Shown here one piece after another: positions 1 to 7,468 of a stretch of 64,000 bases of DNA. Made by a program: the position numbers and the translations under genes. How positions within the stretch are numbered: the first letter of the stretch is position 1; each line of letters begins with the position of its first letter. The stretch spans positions 248,001-312,000 of the forward strand of contig NZ_QAOV01000003.1 of NCBI RefSeq assembly GCF_003050925.1, read 5' to 3'. The DNA is from Pseudomonas sp. GV085 (GTDB lineage Bacteria; Pseudomonadota; Gammaproteobacteria; Pseudomonadales; Pseudomonadaceae). The notes below the pieces were generated by a model. It was not told the DNA's origin, ran no database searches, and saw only the letters and a program-made list of their open reading frames with translations.

Positions 1-723
1 CATCGGCTCGCCGCTCTTGCCGATGATACGGCTCAGGGACGAGGTCAGGCCGGCTTCGTTGTGCGTGGACACCAGCTTGCCGGTCAGCAGCAAGCCCCAG
101 GTGGCAGCGTTGACGAACAACGACGGGCTGTTGCCCAGGTGCGGCTGCCAGTTGCCGGTGCTGATCTTGTCGCGGATCAGGGCGTCGCGGGTGCCTTTGT
201 CCGGGATGCGCAGCAGCGCTTCGGCCAGGCACATCAGCGCCACGCCTTCCTGGGACGACAGGGAGAATTCCTGCAGCAGGCCCTGAACGATGCCGGCGCG
301 GCCGCCGGCGCTCTTCTGATTGCGCAGTTTTTCCGCGATGGACGCGGCGAGTTTGTTGGTGGCTTCGGCCATCGGTACCGGCAGGCGCGCCTGCTCGATC
401 AGCATCGGCACCACTTCCGGCTCAGGGCGACGGTAGGCGGCGGTGATCGAAGCACGCAGTACCGATTGCGGCAGGATGCTTTCGGCGAATTCAAGAAAGC
501 ACTGGTGGGCGTGATCGACGTGGATCTCACCCGCTTCGTCAACTTCCTTGCCGTTCAAACCGCTCAGCTCGGACAGGGTTGCACCACCCTCGAGTTTTTC
601 CAGGTAATTGAAGATTGCCTGCTTGATCAGCCAGTGCGGCGTGCGATCAATCGAGGTCGCGGCGGCCTTGAGGCGTTCGCGGGTCGGGTCGTCAAGTTTG
701 ACCCCAAGGGTGGTGGTAGCCAT
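1..723 (-). CDS. putA: Bifunctional proline dehydrogenase / P5C dehydrogenase PutA, N-terminal part
   Basis: The reading frame opens with ATG at 721-723 and leaves the window at base 1, giving the first 241 residues. The protein begins MATTTLGVKLDDPTRERL, a ribbon-helix-helix DNA-binding segment (about residues 1-45) typical of PutA proteins that repress their own promoter. The helical dimerisation/linker region and the start of the proline dehydrogenase part follow. PutA oxidises proline to glutamate at the membrane and, when proline is absent, binds the put control region. It is divergent from putP, and the spacer carries five GTTGCA sites that match the hexamer bound by the E. coli PutA RHH domain. 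The catalytic domains lie outside the window. Confidence 0.95.
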   Translation of the reverse strand, partial: MATTTLGVKLDDPTRERLKAAATSIDRTPHWLIKQAIFNYLEKLEGGATLSELSGLNGKEVDEAGEIHVDHAHQCFLEFAESILPQSVLRASITAAYRRPEPEVVPMLIEQARLPVPMAEATNKLAASIAEKLRNQKSAGGRAGIVQGLLQEFSLSSQEGVALMCLAEALLRIPDKGTRDALIRDKISTGNWQPHLGNSPSLFVNAATWGLLLTGKLVSTHNEAGLTSSLSRIIGKSGEPM

Positions 724-793
724 GTTTTTATCCTCATGTTTGCCACGACTGCGTGGCATCAGCTGACGGCAAGATTAGCCGTGAGACTGTTGA

Positions 794-1034
794 GGTGCAA
801 CCGGGTGCAACCCTTTTTTTGTCGGAATATTACGCAGCTCGTCAGGAAATAAATTCTGGGACGGCTGCGCTGCATTTGCTTGGTGCTTTTCCAGAGAGTT
901 AACACTCGTTTTTGCTCCGAAAAGGAGCAAAAAACGATTTTTAACGTTTATTTCCGACTAGGTGCAACTTAATTCAGAGAAACTGGTTGCACCTTATTTG
1001 CTTTGTTGAATAGCATTTGCGCCCAAGGTGCAAC
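794..1034. promoter_or_regulatory. PutA operator array (five GTTGCA sites) in the putA-putP intergenic region
   Basis: GTTGCA, or its complement TGCAAC, occurs five times in about 240 bp. Two same-orientation copies lie exactly 10 bp apart at 796-801 and 806-811. An inverted pair lies at 963-968 and 986-991 within GGTGCAAC...GGTTGCACC, and a single copy lies at 1029-1034. Most copies sit in the longer word GGTGCAAC. E. coli PutA recognises GTTGCA through its ribbon-helix-helix domain, so these are the likely operators for autorepression of putA and control of putP. The one-turn spacing of the first pair would put two dimers on the same DNA face. The rest of the spacer (724-1184) has no convincing gene. 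Confidence 0.8.
909..933. other. Perfect 10-bp inverted repeat in the put control region
   Basis: TTTTTGCTCC at 909-918 is followed after GAAAA by GGAGCAAAAA at 924-933. The arms can extend outward to CG with a one-base insertion. It lies between the two groups of PutA sites. The T and A runs would make it a weak terminator in either direction, or it may be the operator of a second regulator. I cannot decide which. Confidence 0.5.
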
Positions 1035-1184
1035 CCGGACAAAATCCGGGTGCTCCGGCTGATGGCTTTCCTGGGGAAACATCAGTCATAAATGCGCGGG
1101 AATCCGGATCGTCTGTCAAACGTATGCGTTTGCGAACGGTTCACCAGCCGCCGCTACATAAAAACAAAGCCAGGGCGTAACTCA

Positions 1185-2669
1185 ATGAGCGTAAGCAATC
1201 CAACCCTGATCACGTTCGTGATCTACATCGCAGCAATGGTGCTGATCGGCTTGATGGCCTATCGCTCCACCAACAACCTTTCCGATTACATCCTGGGCGG
1301 CCGTAGCCTGGGCAGCGTCGTGACCGCACTGTCCGCCGGTGCCTCCGACATGAGTGGCTGGTTGTTGATGGGCTTGCCCGGCGCGATCTACATGTCCGGT
1401 CTTTCCGAAAGCTGGATCGCCATCGGCCTGATCATCGGCGCCTACCTGAACTGGCTGTTCGTCGCCGGCCGTCTGCGTGTACAGACCGAGCACAACGGTG
1501 ATGCACTGACCCTGCCGGACTACTTCGCCAGCCGTTTCGAAGACAAAAGCGGCCTGCTGCGGATCATCTCTGCGGTCGTGATCCTGGTGTTCTTCACCAT
1601 CTACTGCGCTTCCGGCATCGTGGCCGGTGCCCGTCTGTTTGAAAGCACCTTCGGCATGTCCTACGAGACGGCGCTGTGGGCCGGTGCTGCGGCGACCATT
1701 GCCTACACCTTCGTCGGCGGATTCCTGGCCGTGAGCTGGACCGATACCGTACAAGCCACCCTGATGATCTTCGCGTTGATCCTGACGCCGGTTATCGTGC
1801 TGCTGGCCACTGGCGGCGTCGACACCACTTTCCTGGCCATCGAAGCGCAAGATCCAAGCAACTTCGACATGCTCAAGGGCACCACTTTCATCGGCATCAT
1901 CTCGCTGATGGGCTGGGGTCTGGGCTACTTCGGCCAGCCGCACATCCTGGCGCGTTTCATGGCTGCCGATTCGGTTAAATCGATCGCCAAGGCCCGTCGT
2001 ATCTCCATGACCTGGATGATCCTGTGCCTGGGCGGCACCGTGGCAGTCGGCTTTTTCGGTATCGCCTACTTCTCGGCCAACCCGGCTGTGGCCATGCCAG
2101 TGAGTGAAAACCACGAGCGTGTGTTCATCGAACTGGCCAAGATCCTCTTCAATCCATGGATTGCCGGTATCCTGCTGTCGGCCATTCTGGCTGCCGTCAT
2201 GAGCACCCTGAGCTGCCAGTTGCTGGTGTGCTCGAGCGCCCTGACCGAAGACTTCTACAAGACCTTCCTGCGCAAATCCGCTTCCCAGGTTGAACTGGTG
2301 TGGGTCGGCCGTGCCATGGTGCTGTTGGTTGCCCTGATTGCTATCGCGCTGGCGGCCAACCCGGAAAACCGTGTACTGGGTCTGGTGAGCTACGCCTGGG
2401 CCGGTTTCGGTGCCGCATTCGGTCCGGTCGTACTGATCTCCGTGATCTGGAAAGACATGACCCGCAACGGCGCACTGGCCGGCATCCTGGTCGGCGCGAT
2501 CACCGTTGTGGTCTGGAAACACTTCGAACTGCTGGGCCTGTACGAAATCATCCCTGGTTTCATCTTCGCCAGCCTGGCGATCTACTTCGTCAGCAAAATG
2601 GGCACGCCGACTGCTGGCATGTTCCAGCGTTTTGCGGCTGCCGAGAGTGATTACCGTTTGAACAAGTGA
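1185..2669 (+). CDS. putP: Sodium/proline symporter PutP
   Basis: The 494-residue protein starts MSVSNPTLITF and belongs to the sodium:solute symporter family; E. coli PutP has about 502 residues. It is strongly hydrophobic throughout, as expected for a 13-helix carrier, and has the SDMSGWLLMGLPGAIY region typical of PutP near residues 53-68. The frame stays open upstream to 1092, but the residues encoded there do not look like the family, so the ATG at 1185 is chosen. It imports proline for PutA, which is divergent and shares the operator region. The last 40 codons recur in diverged form at 5612-5731. A strong terminator follows at 2708. Confidence 0.96.
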   Translation: MSVSNPTLITFVIYIAAMVLIGLMAYRSTNNLSDYILGGRSLGSVVTALSAGASDMSGWLLMGLPGAIYMSGLSESWIAIGLIIGAYLNWLFVAGRLRVQTEHNGDALTLPDYFASRFEDKSGLLRIISAVVILVFFTIYCASGIVAGARLFESTFGMSYETALWAGAAATIAYTFVGGFLAVSWTDTVQATLMIFALILTPVIVLLATGGVDTTFLAIEAQDPSNFDMLKGTTFIGIISLMGWGLGYFGQPHILARFMAADSVKSIAKARRISMTWMILCLGGTVAVGFFGIAYFSANPAVAMPVSENHERVFIELAKILFNPWIAGILLSAILAAVMSTLSCQLLVCSSALTEDFYKTFLRKSASQVELVWVGRAMVLLVALIAIALAANPENRVLGLVSYAWAGFGAAFGPVVLISVIWKDMTRNGALAGILVGAITVVVWKHFELLGLYEIIPGFIFASLAIYFVSKMGTPTAGMFQRFAAAESDYRLNK

Positions 2670-2707
2670 TGAGTGATGGGTTGAACTCTACCCATCTCTG
2701 ATAAAAG

Positions 2708-2745
2708 AACGGCTCACAGCTTTATGCTGCGGGCCGTTTTTTTTT
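2708..2745 (+). terminator. Rho-independent terminator of putP
   Basis: AACGGC...GCTG-type stem around the loop TTTAT, closed by GGCCGTT and followed by nine T residues (2737-2745). It lies 39 bp after the putP stop. A related hairpin follows the partial putP copy at 5770. Confidence 0.9.
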
Positions 2746-2958
2746 GCAAGCCAGGTCCGAAAACAGACATTGGCCCTCCAATATCCGTGGTCCTTTTCAG
2801 TGCTGGTCGTAAGACATTTCCTGATTTTCTCGGCCATCTTGAGTTTCATCTCTGTCCACGTACTTTGCGTCAAGCCACTCATCCCGAGTCGGCTTACCGA
2901 TCGTTAACAGTGGTGCGCTGCCCATGACTGGAGCGGCAGTAGAAAGGGAGATCAATCA

Positions 2959-4365
2959 ATGGCTGAAGGGCATTTTATCCGCTTGGGCGACAAGACCACG
3001 TGCGGAGGCAAGGTAAAGGACGCCGATACACGCGTCATGATGTATGGCCTCGCCCATGCGCGCGAAGGCGATCCGGTCACCTGCGGCGTGGACGGCCAAA
3101 CCTACAGGAGTGAGGGCGGTATTTCCAACATGGTGAGTCATGGGCGATTGGTGGCCGGCACGCTGGACAGTTTCAGCGGTTGCCCTTGCAAGGCGACTCT
3201 TATCGCATCGGACTTCACAGGCTCGTATGGATCCAGCAGAAGTGCTGCACCGCACGCCGCACGGGCCGTTAGACAACCGTCTGCCCTAGCCACGAGCAAC
3301 CCGGTAGCATCGCCATCATCACTCGCGACCGCGCGGAGCAATCCGAAACCGATACCGTTCAATACATCGGTCCAGGAGCCTGGTTTTTACGTCGTTCCCA
3401 AAAGCACCACCCGCGAACAACTCGAGGCCTCGCTGTTCACCCTGCGCGACCCGGCGGTGATGGGCAAATTCAAGTTGCTCAATCCCAACCTGCGCGACGT
3501 CAAGGCCGGCTCGATGATCGTGCTGAGCGACCCCAACAACTACCAATGCACCCGTGAAGAAGCGCTGCTCATGGATGTGGCGGCACGGACCAATCAAATA
3601 CTGGAGACGCTTAGCCCGGAAGAGGCGGATTTCATGATGCAACACCGGGATGCCATTCAGACGATCTTGGGCTATGGCTCAGACGCTGTGGGCGTCGGCG
3701 CGAGCATTTTCAAGAATAATCTGGATAACGTCGGTAATGCCTTGAGGGAAATTGAAGTATTGCAACAGACGACGCTCCAAAGAGATGGGCACCTTCGTTC
3801 GCCGGCCTTCTTCGTAGAACGACAGCGTTTACTGGCACAACTCAACAGCCATATGACGACCCTAACCCGCAAGGGTATTGGATTCCCAAACCACATCAAT
3901 TTGAAAAAAATGTTGGGCATCTCCAGCCAAAGTCTGGTTCACCACTGGACCAATGCCAGTCCTGCGGGGCAAATACCGGGTCACGCCACTCATCTAGAAA
4001 GTGTGGCAAAGGCAACTAAATACATCAAATACGGTGGTTGGCTAGGTACTGCCATTGGTGGCGGGGCATCTGCCGTGAAGGTTCAGGATGTGTGTACTGC
4101 GGGAAATACTGAAACGTGCGAGCGGGTTAAATTTACTGAAACGGGGAGTTTTACCGGGGGGATCGTAGGTGGCGGAATTGTAGGTGCTGCTCTATCAACC
4201 TCAGCTGTCGGCGGGCTTTGTGTTGGGTTGGGTGTGCCAACTGGCGGCTTGGGATTACTGGTCTGCAGTATTGTTGTGGTCGGGGCAGGCTCTTTTTCTT
4301 CCAGCGCTATTGGGAGCGTTATTGGTGAAAAAATGGGCGAGCGGATTTTCGAGGCCACTCAATGA
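2959..4365 (+). CDS. PAAR-domain type VI secretion effector, probable pore former
   Basis: The protein has 468 residues. About residues 1-95 form a PAAR domain, the sharp tip that caps VgrG in type VI secretion (GDKTTCGGKV, REGDPVTCG, GRLVAGTLDS). After a Ser/Ala/Pro-rich linker, residues about 137-195 resemble a LysM-type fold (GFYVVPKS...LNPNLRDVKAG). The C-terminal 70 residues are Gly/Ala-rich and hydrophobic, with glycine-zipper-like runs such as GIVGGGIVGAAL and GLGLLVCSIVVVGAG. This suggests insertion into target-cell membrane. AGGGAG lies 8 bases before the start. The stop overlaps the next gene by ATGA, the usual effector-immunity layout. No vgrG or T6SS structural gene is nearby, so it must use a system encoded elsewhere. 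Confidence 0.85.
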   Translation: MAEGHFIRLGDKTTCGGKVKDADTRVMMYGLAHAREGDPVTCGVDGQTYRSEGGISNMVSHGRLVAGTLDSFSGCPCKATLIASDFTGSYGSSRSAAPHAARAVRQPSALATSNPVASPSSLATARSNPKPIPFNTSVQEPGFYVVPKSTTREQLEASLFTLRDPAVMGKFKLLNPNLRDVKAGSMIVLSDPNNYQCTREEALLMDVAARTNQILETLSPEEADFMMQHRDAIQTILGYGSDAVGVGASIFKNNLDNVGNALREIEVLQQTTLQRDGHLRSPAFFVERQRLLAQLNSHMTTLTRKGIGFPNHINLKKMLGISSQSLVHHWTNASPAGQIPGHATHLESVAKATKYIKYGGWLGTAIGGGASAVKVQDVCTAGNTETCERVKFTETGSFTGGIVGGGIVGAALSTSAVGGLCVGLGVPTGGLGLLVCSIVVVGAGSFSSSAIGSVIGEKMGERIFEATQ

Positions 4366-4751
4366 ACATTAGCGTTGCAGACGCACTATTCCTGGCATCA
4401 GGACTAATAGTTTTCGGTGGGGCACTTGTTGTTTTTGGGGTTGCGCTGCACTTGGGCTACACCAAGGGAGATGCCCTTTCAGAGCATTTCCAAAACAGTT
4501 CTCCACTTATAACTGTCTCCGCGCGTATTGACGCAGGGCTTAGAGGTAAGACTCGACTGGTTTATTCAATATCTAGCGTCGTTACGTTTCCCCAATTTTT
4601 TCTGAAGCACGGTATGGTCACTGCTGAAGATCTCGACAACTTTCCCCATGACCTCAGGCAAAAGCTCGTAGTACTGCAATGGACTCTTCTAGGGGTTCTA
4701 TCCGGCATGGTGCTACTTGGCCTGATAGTGATGTCGGGGATACTCAGGTAA
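4362..4751 (+). CDS. Probable membrane immunity protein for the PAAR effector
   Basis: The 129-residue protein overlaps the effector stop by 4 bases (ATGA), so translation is probably coupled. It has two clear membrane helices, about residues 7-30 (ALFLASGLIVFGGALVVFGV) and 104-127 (LQWTLLGVLSGMVLLGLIVM). Between them is a polar domain of about 75 residues. I recognise no named family. Position, overlap and membrane topology support an inner-membrane immunity role against a pore-forming toxin, as for other membrane-acting T6SS toxins. Base composition is lower in G+C than in the core genes, consistent with transfer. Confidence 0.7.
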   Translation: MNISVADALFLASGLIVFGGALVVFGVALHLGYTKGDALSEHFQNSSPLITVSARIDAGLRGKTRLVYSISSVVTFPQFFLKHGMVTAEDLDNFPHDLRQKLVVLQWTLLGVLSGMVLLGLIVMSGILR

Positions 4752-4783
4752 CTGACCCATAAAAAATGGGCACCCAATCTGGT

Positions 4784-4862
4784 TAATACCGATCAGTTAA
4801 GGACTCTGTAGGAGCAAGCTCGCTCCTACAGTGATTCCCTTTCGCTTAACTGATCGGCATTA
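4784..4862. mobile_element. 79-bp IS4-family miniature element containing a REP hairpin
   Basis: Terminal inverted repeats of 18 bp (TAATACCGATCAGTTAAG at 4784-4801 and the complement of TAATGCCGATCAGTTAAG at 4845-4862) differ at one base. They match my memory of the ends of IS4. The element is flanked by an 11-bp direct repeat, CCCAATCTGGT at 4773-4783 and CCCAATCTTGT at 4863-4873, with one mismatch; IS4 makes duplications of about this length. The interior is mostly a REP palindrome (CTGTAGGAGC...GCTCCTACAG, 4806-4831). No coding capacity. Confidence 0.75.
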
Positions 4863-5033
4863 CCCAATCTTGTTGGTGTGCCCGTTCTTCATGCCACTCC
4901 TCACCCGTCAGGCAGGTTGTAAATTTTCTGGGCAAGGTCCTAGGACGTTTCCTTCAAAACCTATCGGTTTTCATGAACTGGTGCGATGCGAGTTCCGTCG
5001 ATAGTCTTTGGCGGTCACTGACAATTCAGTGGT

Positions 5034-5233
5034 GGGGTGTAGGAACCTCTCAAGACCGTTAGAGCTACATTGGCGTCACTGCCTGGTTTGCGGCCGTTTG
5101 CATGCGGCCGTAAGATCAGTTGCGGCGGCTATGCGCGGGCACGCTTCGGCGTGGTCGAGTTTTGCTCTAAGGGTCTCGATATTCCTACCCCGTGCATAGC
5201 TGCCACCCTGGCCCGTAGGAAGGCTAATGGCAG
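5034..5233 (+). ncRNA. Candidate structured RNA leader upstream of the DUF3077-like gene
   Basis: At least five helices can be read by eye. A long-range closing stem pairs GGGGTGTAGGAA (5034-5045) with TTCCTACCCC (5182-5191). Inside are CGGCCG/CGGCCG (5091-5096 with 5105-5110), CACGC-TTCG-GCGTG with a UUCG tetraloop (5140-5153), and TCGAG/CTCGA (5155-5159 with 5175-5179). After the closing stem, CTGCCA (5200-5205) pairs with TGGCAG (5228-5233), with an inner GCC/GGC step. The last helix ends 27 bases before the start codon. This looks like a cis-regulatory RNA. I have a vague memory of similar leaders before other DUF3077-type genes, which I could not check. The upstream part of the gap (4875-5033) shows nothing I can name. 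Confidence 0.5.
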
Positions 5234-5260
5234 GTCCATTTCTTCCTTAGAGCGTTAAAA

Positions 5261-5590
5261 ATGAAATCCATTCATCCCGACCCACCCTACGAAAAACCAA
5301 CCCCCCATCCCGACAACCGCTTCATGGCATTGACCAGCAACTGCACCGATATGCCTACGCTGTTCGTCGACACCCACGTGCCACTCGACATCCTCACCGA
5401 CGCCGCCAACTACAGAATCCGCGCAGTAACCCAAGTGCTTGAGAACCTGTCGATGCGCGGTTCGATCGAGTGTGAGTCGTTCATCCTCAGCGATTTTGCC
5501 TTGCTCTGCGCAATCTCGTTGCGCGATGGCTGTGATGTGCTGGATGTGGTTGGGCGGCGGTTGCGGGGGCGGCCTACAGCGGCGGCGTAG
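5261..5590 (+). CDS. DUF3077/DUF6124-like small Pseudomonas protein
   Basis: The 109-residue protein begins MKSIHPDPPYEKPTPHPDN. The short Asp-Pro-Pro N-terminus and the following helical region (TLFVDTHVPLDILTDAANYRIRAV) are characteristic of small multicopy Pseudomonas proteins of the DUF3077/DUF6124 type, which have no known function. No signal peptide or membrane helix is seen. The last dozen residues (RRLRGRPTAAA) run into low-complexity sequence close to the putP remnant, so the C-terminus may be altered by the junction. A structured leader precedes it. Family assignment is from memory. Confidence 0.55.
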   Translation: MKSIHPDPPYEKPTPHPDNRFMALTSNCTDMPTLFVDTHVPLDILTDAANYRIRAVTQVLENLSMRGSIECESFILSDFALLCAISLRDGCDVLDVVGRRLRGRPTAAA

Positions 5591-5611
5591 GCGTCGCCAC
5601 AAGATCAAAAG

Positions 5612-5731
5612 ATCCCGGGCTTCATCTTTGCCAGCCTGGCGATCTACATCGTCAGCAAATTGGGCGCGCTGTCTGCCGGCATGCTGCAGCGATTCGCCAC
5701 GGCGGAAAAGGACATCATGCTGAACAAATGA
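5612..5731 (+). pseudogene. putP': Diverged copy of the last 40 codons of putP
   Basis: Read in frame, this segment gives a 39-residue C-terminus plus stop that begins IPGFIFASLAIYIVSK and ends in LNK. It aligns without gaps to the putP end at 2550-2669. By hand count 92 of 120 bases and 29 of 39 residues match. Similarity stops abruptly upstream, at a run AAGATCAAAAGATC that resembles REP-associated sequence. No start codon or upstream putP sequence is present, so it is a fragment. It is followed by its own putP-like terminator. Confidence 0.9.
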
Positions 5732-5769
5732 GGCTTTCAGCGAGGCTTTTAGCTTCCTGATTGCAGGAG

Positions 5770-5806
5770 ACGGCTCGCATCCGATGGATGCGGGCCGTTT
5801 TTTATT
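5770..5806 (+). terminator. Rho-independent terminator after the putP fragment
   Basis: ACGGCTCGCATCC pairs with GGATGCGGGCCGT and is followed by TTTTTTATT. It closely resembles the hairpin behind the complete putP at 2708, including the GGGCCGTTTTTT end. So the duplication covers the terminator as well as the coding end. Confidence 0.88.
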
Positions 5807-5811
5807 GGGGA

Positions 5812-6306
5812 TCAGTCAAGATCGGCATCGGGCTGATTCAGAAAGATCAGCACGCCCAGTATTGCCATGTAGAACCTGAAGGCTGCGTCCTGACCATTCC
5901 AGATGTCGGATTGCCACATCAGAAACCACTCACCTCCAACAACCATGAAGCCAAAAAACCACACGAAAAACCCAGTCGTCAAACCCGCTACGGCCCACTT
6001 CCTGGCCAGTCTGAACTCATGCCCACCGGCTGACCGTGAGCGCCAGAGCTGTAATGTGCCGTAGCCAAGAAGTCCACAGGTAATGGCTTCGCCAAGGATG
6101 ATCAGCCAGTAGGCCCCATGCCACACCCAAGGCAGATCAATTGCGCGATACCGGGCGGCGTTGTCAGGGAAGGTGGTGTCCATGCTCAGCACGTGCCGGA
6201 CGAAGTTGAAGTTGGAACCGTAGTCGGTGATGTTGTTGAACACGGTCATGAAGGCGAATGCGGCGAGCGCCAGGGTCATTGCAATCTTTGCGTAGCGAAT
6301 GGTCAT
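5812..6306 (-). CDS. DUF2165 family small integral membrane protein
   Basis: The 164-residue protein starts MTIRYAKIAMTLALAAF. AAAGGACG upstream is a good ribosome-binding site and decides this start over one 27 bases further upstream. Four hydrophobic segments are visible: near residues 7-27, 65-85, 107-128 and 140-157. Motifs include NNITDYGSNFNFVRHVLSMDT and FNQPDADLD-like ends. The pattern and sequence fit DUF2165 membrane proteins of unknown function. It converges on the putP-fragment terminator and is not in an obvious operon. Confidence 0.8.
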   Translation of the reverse strand: MTIRYAKIAMTLALAAFAFMTVFNNITDYGSNFNFVRHVLSMDTTFPDNAARYRAIDLPWVWHGAYWLIILGEAITCGLLGYGTLQLWRSRSAGGHEFRLARKWAVAGLTTGFFVWFFGFMVVGGEWFLMWQSDIWNGQDAAFRFYMAILGVLIFLNQPDADLD

Positions 6307-6513
6307 TTGTGCGTCCTTTGCTTGTTTCGACAAAGAACGCTATCACGCCGGTTTGCAGGTTCGGGAATCTTCCTGTTGTGAGGCGTTTCTGAATTTGTCG
6401 AGTGATGGTGCGTGCTTGTCGCCGCTATGAGTGCTCGAAGTGTCCGCTTGGCTGCCAACCCCTGACTTGCCGGCCGGTAAAAGGTAAACTCCCCGGCCTT
6501 CGCAGGAGCAGCC

Positions 6514-7350
6514 ATGAATTATCGTCACGCCTTCCATGCCGGCAATCACGCCGATGTGTTCAAACACCTGACCTTGACCCGCCTCATCGCCCTGATGTCG
6601 CGCAAGGAGCAGCCGTTTGCCTATCTCGACACCCACGCCGGCATCGGTCTGTATGACCTTCAGGGTGATCAGGCCAGCCGTACCGGTGAGTACCTGGAAG
6701 GCATTGCGCGTTTGTGGGATCAGCCGGATCTGCCGATCCTGACCGCTGATTACATGCAGGTGCTGCACGAGATGAACCCGGATGGCCAGTTGCGCTATTA
6801 CCCGGGTTCGCCGGAGTTGGCGCGGCGCCTGACTCGCCCGCAGGATCGTGTGTTACTCAACGAGAAGCACCCGGAAGACGGCGTGCTGCTCAAGGACAAC
6901 ATGGCTGGTGATCGCCGGGTCAAGGTGCACCTGGGTGAAGGCTGGCATGTGCCGCGGGCCTTGCTGCCGGTGCCGGAGAAGCGCGCGGTGATGTTGATCG
7001 ATCCGCCGTTCGAGAAGCTCGACGAGATGCAGCGCTGTGCCGCTTCGTTGAAGGAAGCGATTGGCCGGATGCGTCAGACCGTGGCGGCGATCTGGTACCC
7101 GGTGAAGGATCAGCGTGCGCTGCGCCGCTTCTACCAGGACCTGGCCGGTACCGGTGCGCCGAAGTTGTTGCGGGTGGAGTTGCTGGTGCATCCGCTGGAT
7201 ACGCCGAACAGCCTGAACGGTTCGGGGCTGGCGATTGCCAATCCGCCGTGGGGGCTGGAGGAAGAGTTGCGTGAGTTGCTGCCGTGGTTGTCCGAGAAGC
7301 TTGGGCAGACCCAGGGTGGGTGGCGGATGGATTGGTTGATTGCCGAGTAG
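6514..7350 (+). CDS. rlmJ: 23S rRNA (adenine(2030)-N(6))-methyltransferase RlmJ
   Basis: The 278-residue protein starts MNYRHAFHAGNHADVFKH, the family's diagnostic N-terminus. It has the S-adenosylmethionine-binding region YLDTHAGIGLYDL (about residues 42-54) and the catalytic IDPPFE motif near residue 160, which corresponds to the DPPY/F motif of N6-adenine methyltransferases. RlmJ methylates A2030 of 23S rRNA. The start has CAGGAGCAGCC just upstream, a good ribosome-binding site. It is a stand-alone gene followed by a REP pair. Confidence 0.95.
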   Translation: MNYRHAFHAGNHADVFKHLTLTRLIALMSRKEQPFAYLDTHAGIGLYDLQGDQASRTGEYLEGIARLWDQPDLPILTADYMQVLHEMNPDGQLRYYPGSPELARRLTRPQDRVLLNEKHPEDGVLLKDNMAGDRRVKVHLGEGWHVPRALLPVPEKRAVMLIDPPFEKLDEMQRCAASLKEAIGRMRQTVAAIWYPVKDQRALRRFYQDLAGTGAPKLLRVELLVHPLDTPNSLNGSGLAIANPPWGLEEELRELLPWLSEKLGQTQGGWRMDWLIAE

Positions 7351-7369
7351 TAGCTGCAAGCTACCAACC

Positions 7370-7455
7370 CTGTAGGAGCCGGCTTGCCGGCGAAGAGGCC
7401 TGAGAGCCTTGTGGTGACCTATCGGTCGCCTTCGCTGGCAAGCCAGCTCCTACAG
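7370..7455. repeat. REP pair (CTGTAGGAGC type)
   Basis: Two inverted REP units, CTGTAGGAGCCGGCTTGCCGG at the left and its imperfect complement ending AGCTCCTACAG at the right. They lie between the convergent rlmJ and msrA genes and could form a long hairpin in read-through transcripts. Confidence 0.85.
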
Positions 7456-7468
7456 TCGATCCAGTTGA

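Larger units (their letters stand above)
2670..5731 (+). mobile_element. Putative small accessory island bounded by putP 3' ends
   Basis: The segment sits between the true putP stop and a second copy of the final 40 putP codons plus terminator. It carries an effector/immunity pair, a miniature IS4-like element, a structured leader and a DUF3077-like gene. Hand counts of two 60-base lines in the immunity gene gave 48% and 53% G+C, lower than the surrounding core genes look. No integrase or transposase is visible. I infer acquisition by recombination with a donor that had a diverged putP. A decayed tandem putP paralogue is an alternative. Confidence 0.55.

Noticed and set aside
1182..2522. 446-codon open frame antisense to putP
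   Set aside because: Its sequence is low-complexity His/Gln/Gly-rich, typical of the complement of a GC-rich gene, and putP is certain.
4362..4751. Second toxin rather than immunity gene
   Set aside because: Overlap with the effector, size and two-helix topology favour immunity; there is no secretion marker or toxin motif.
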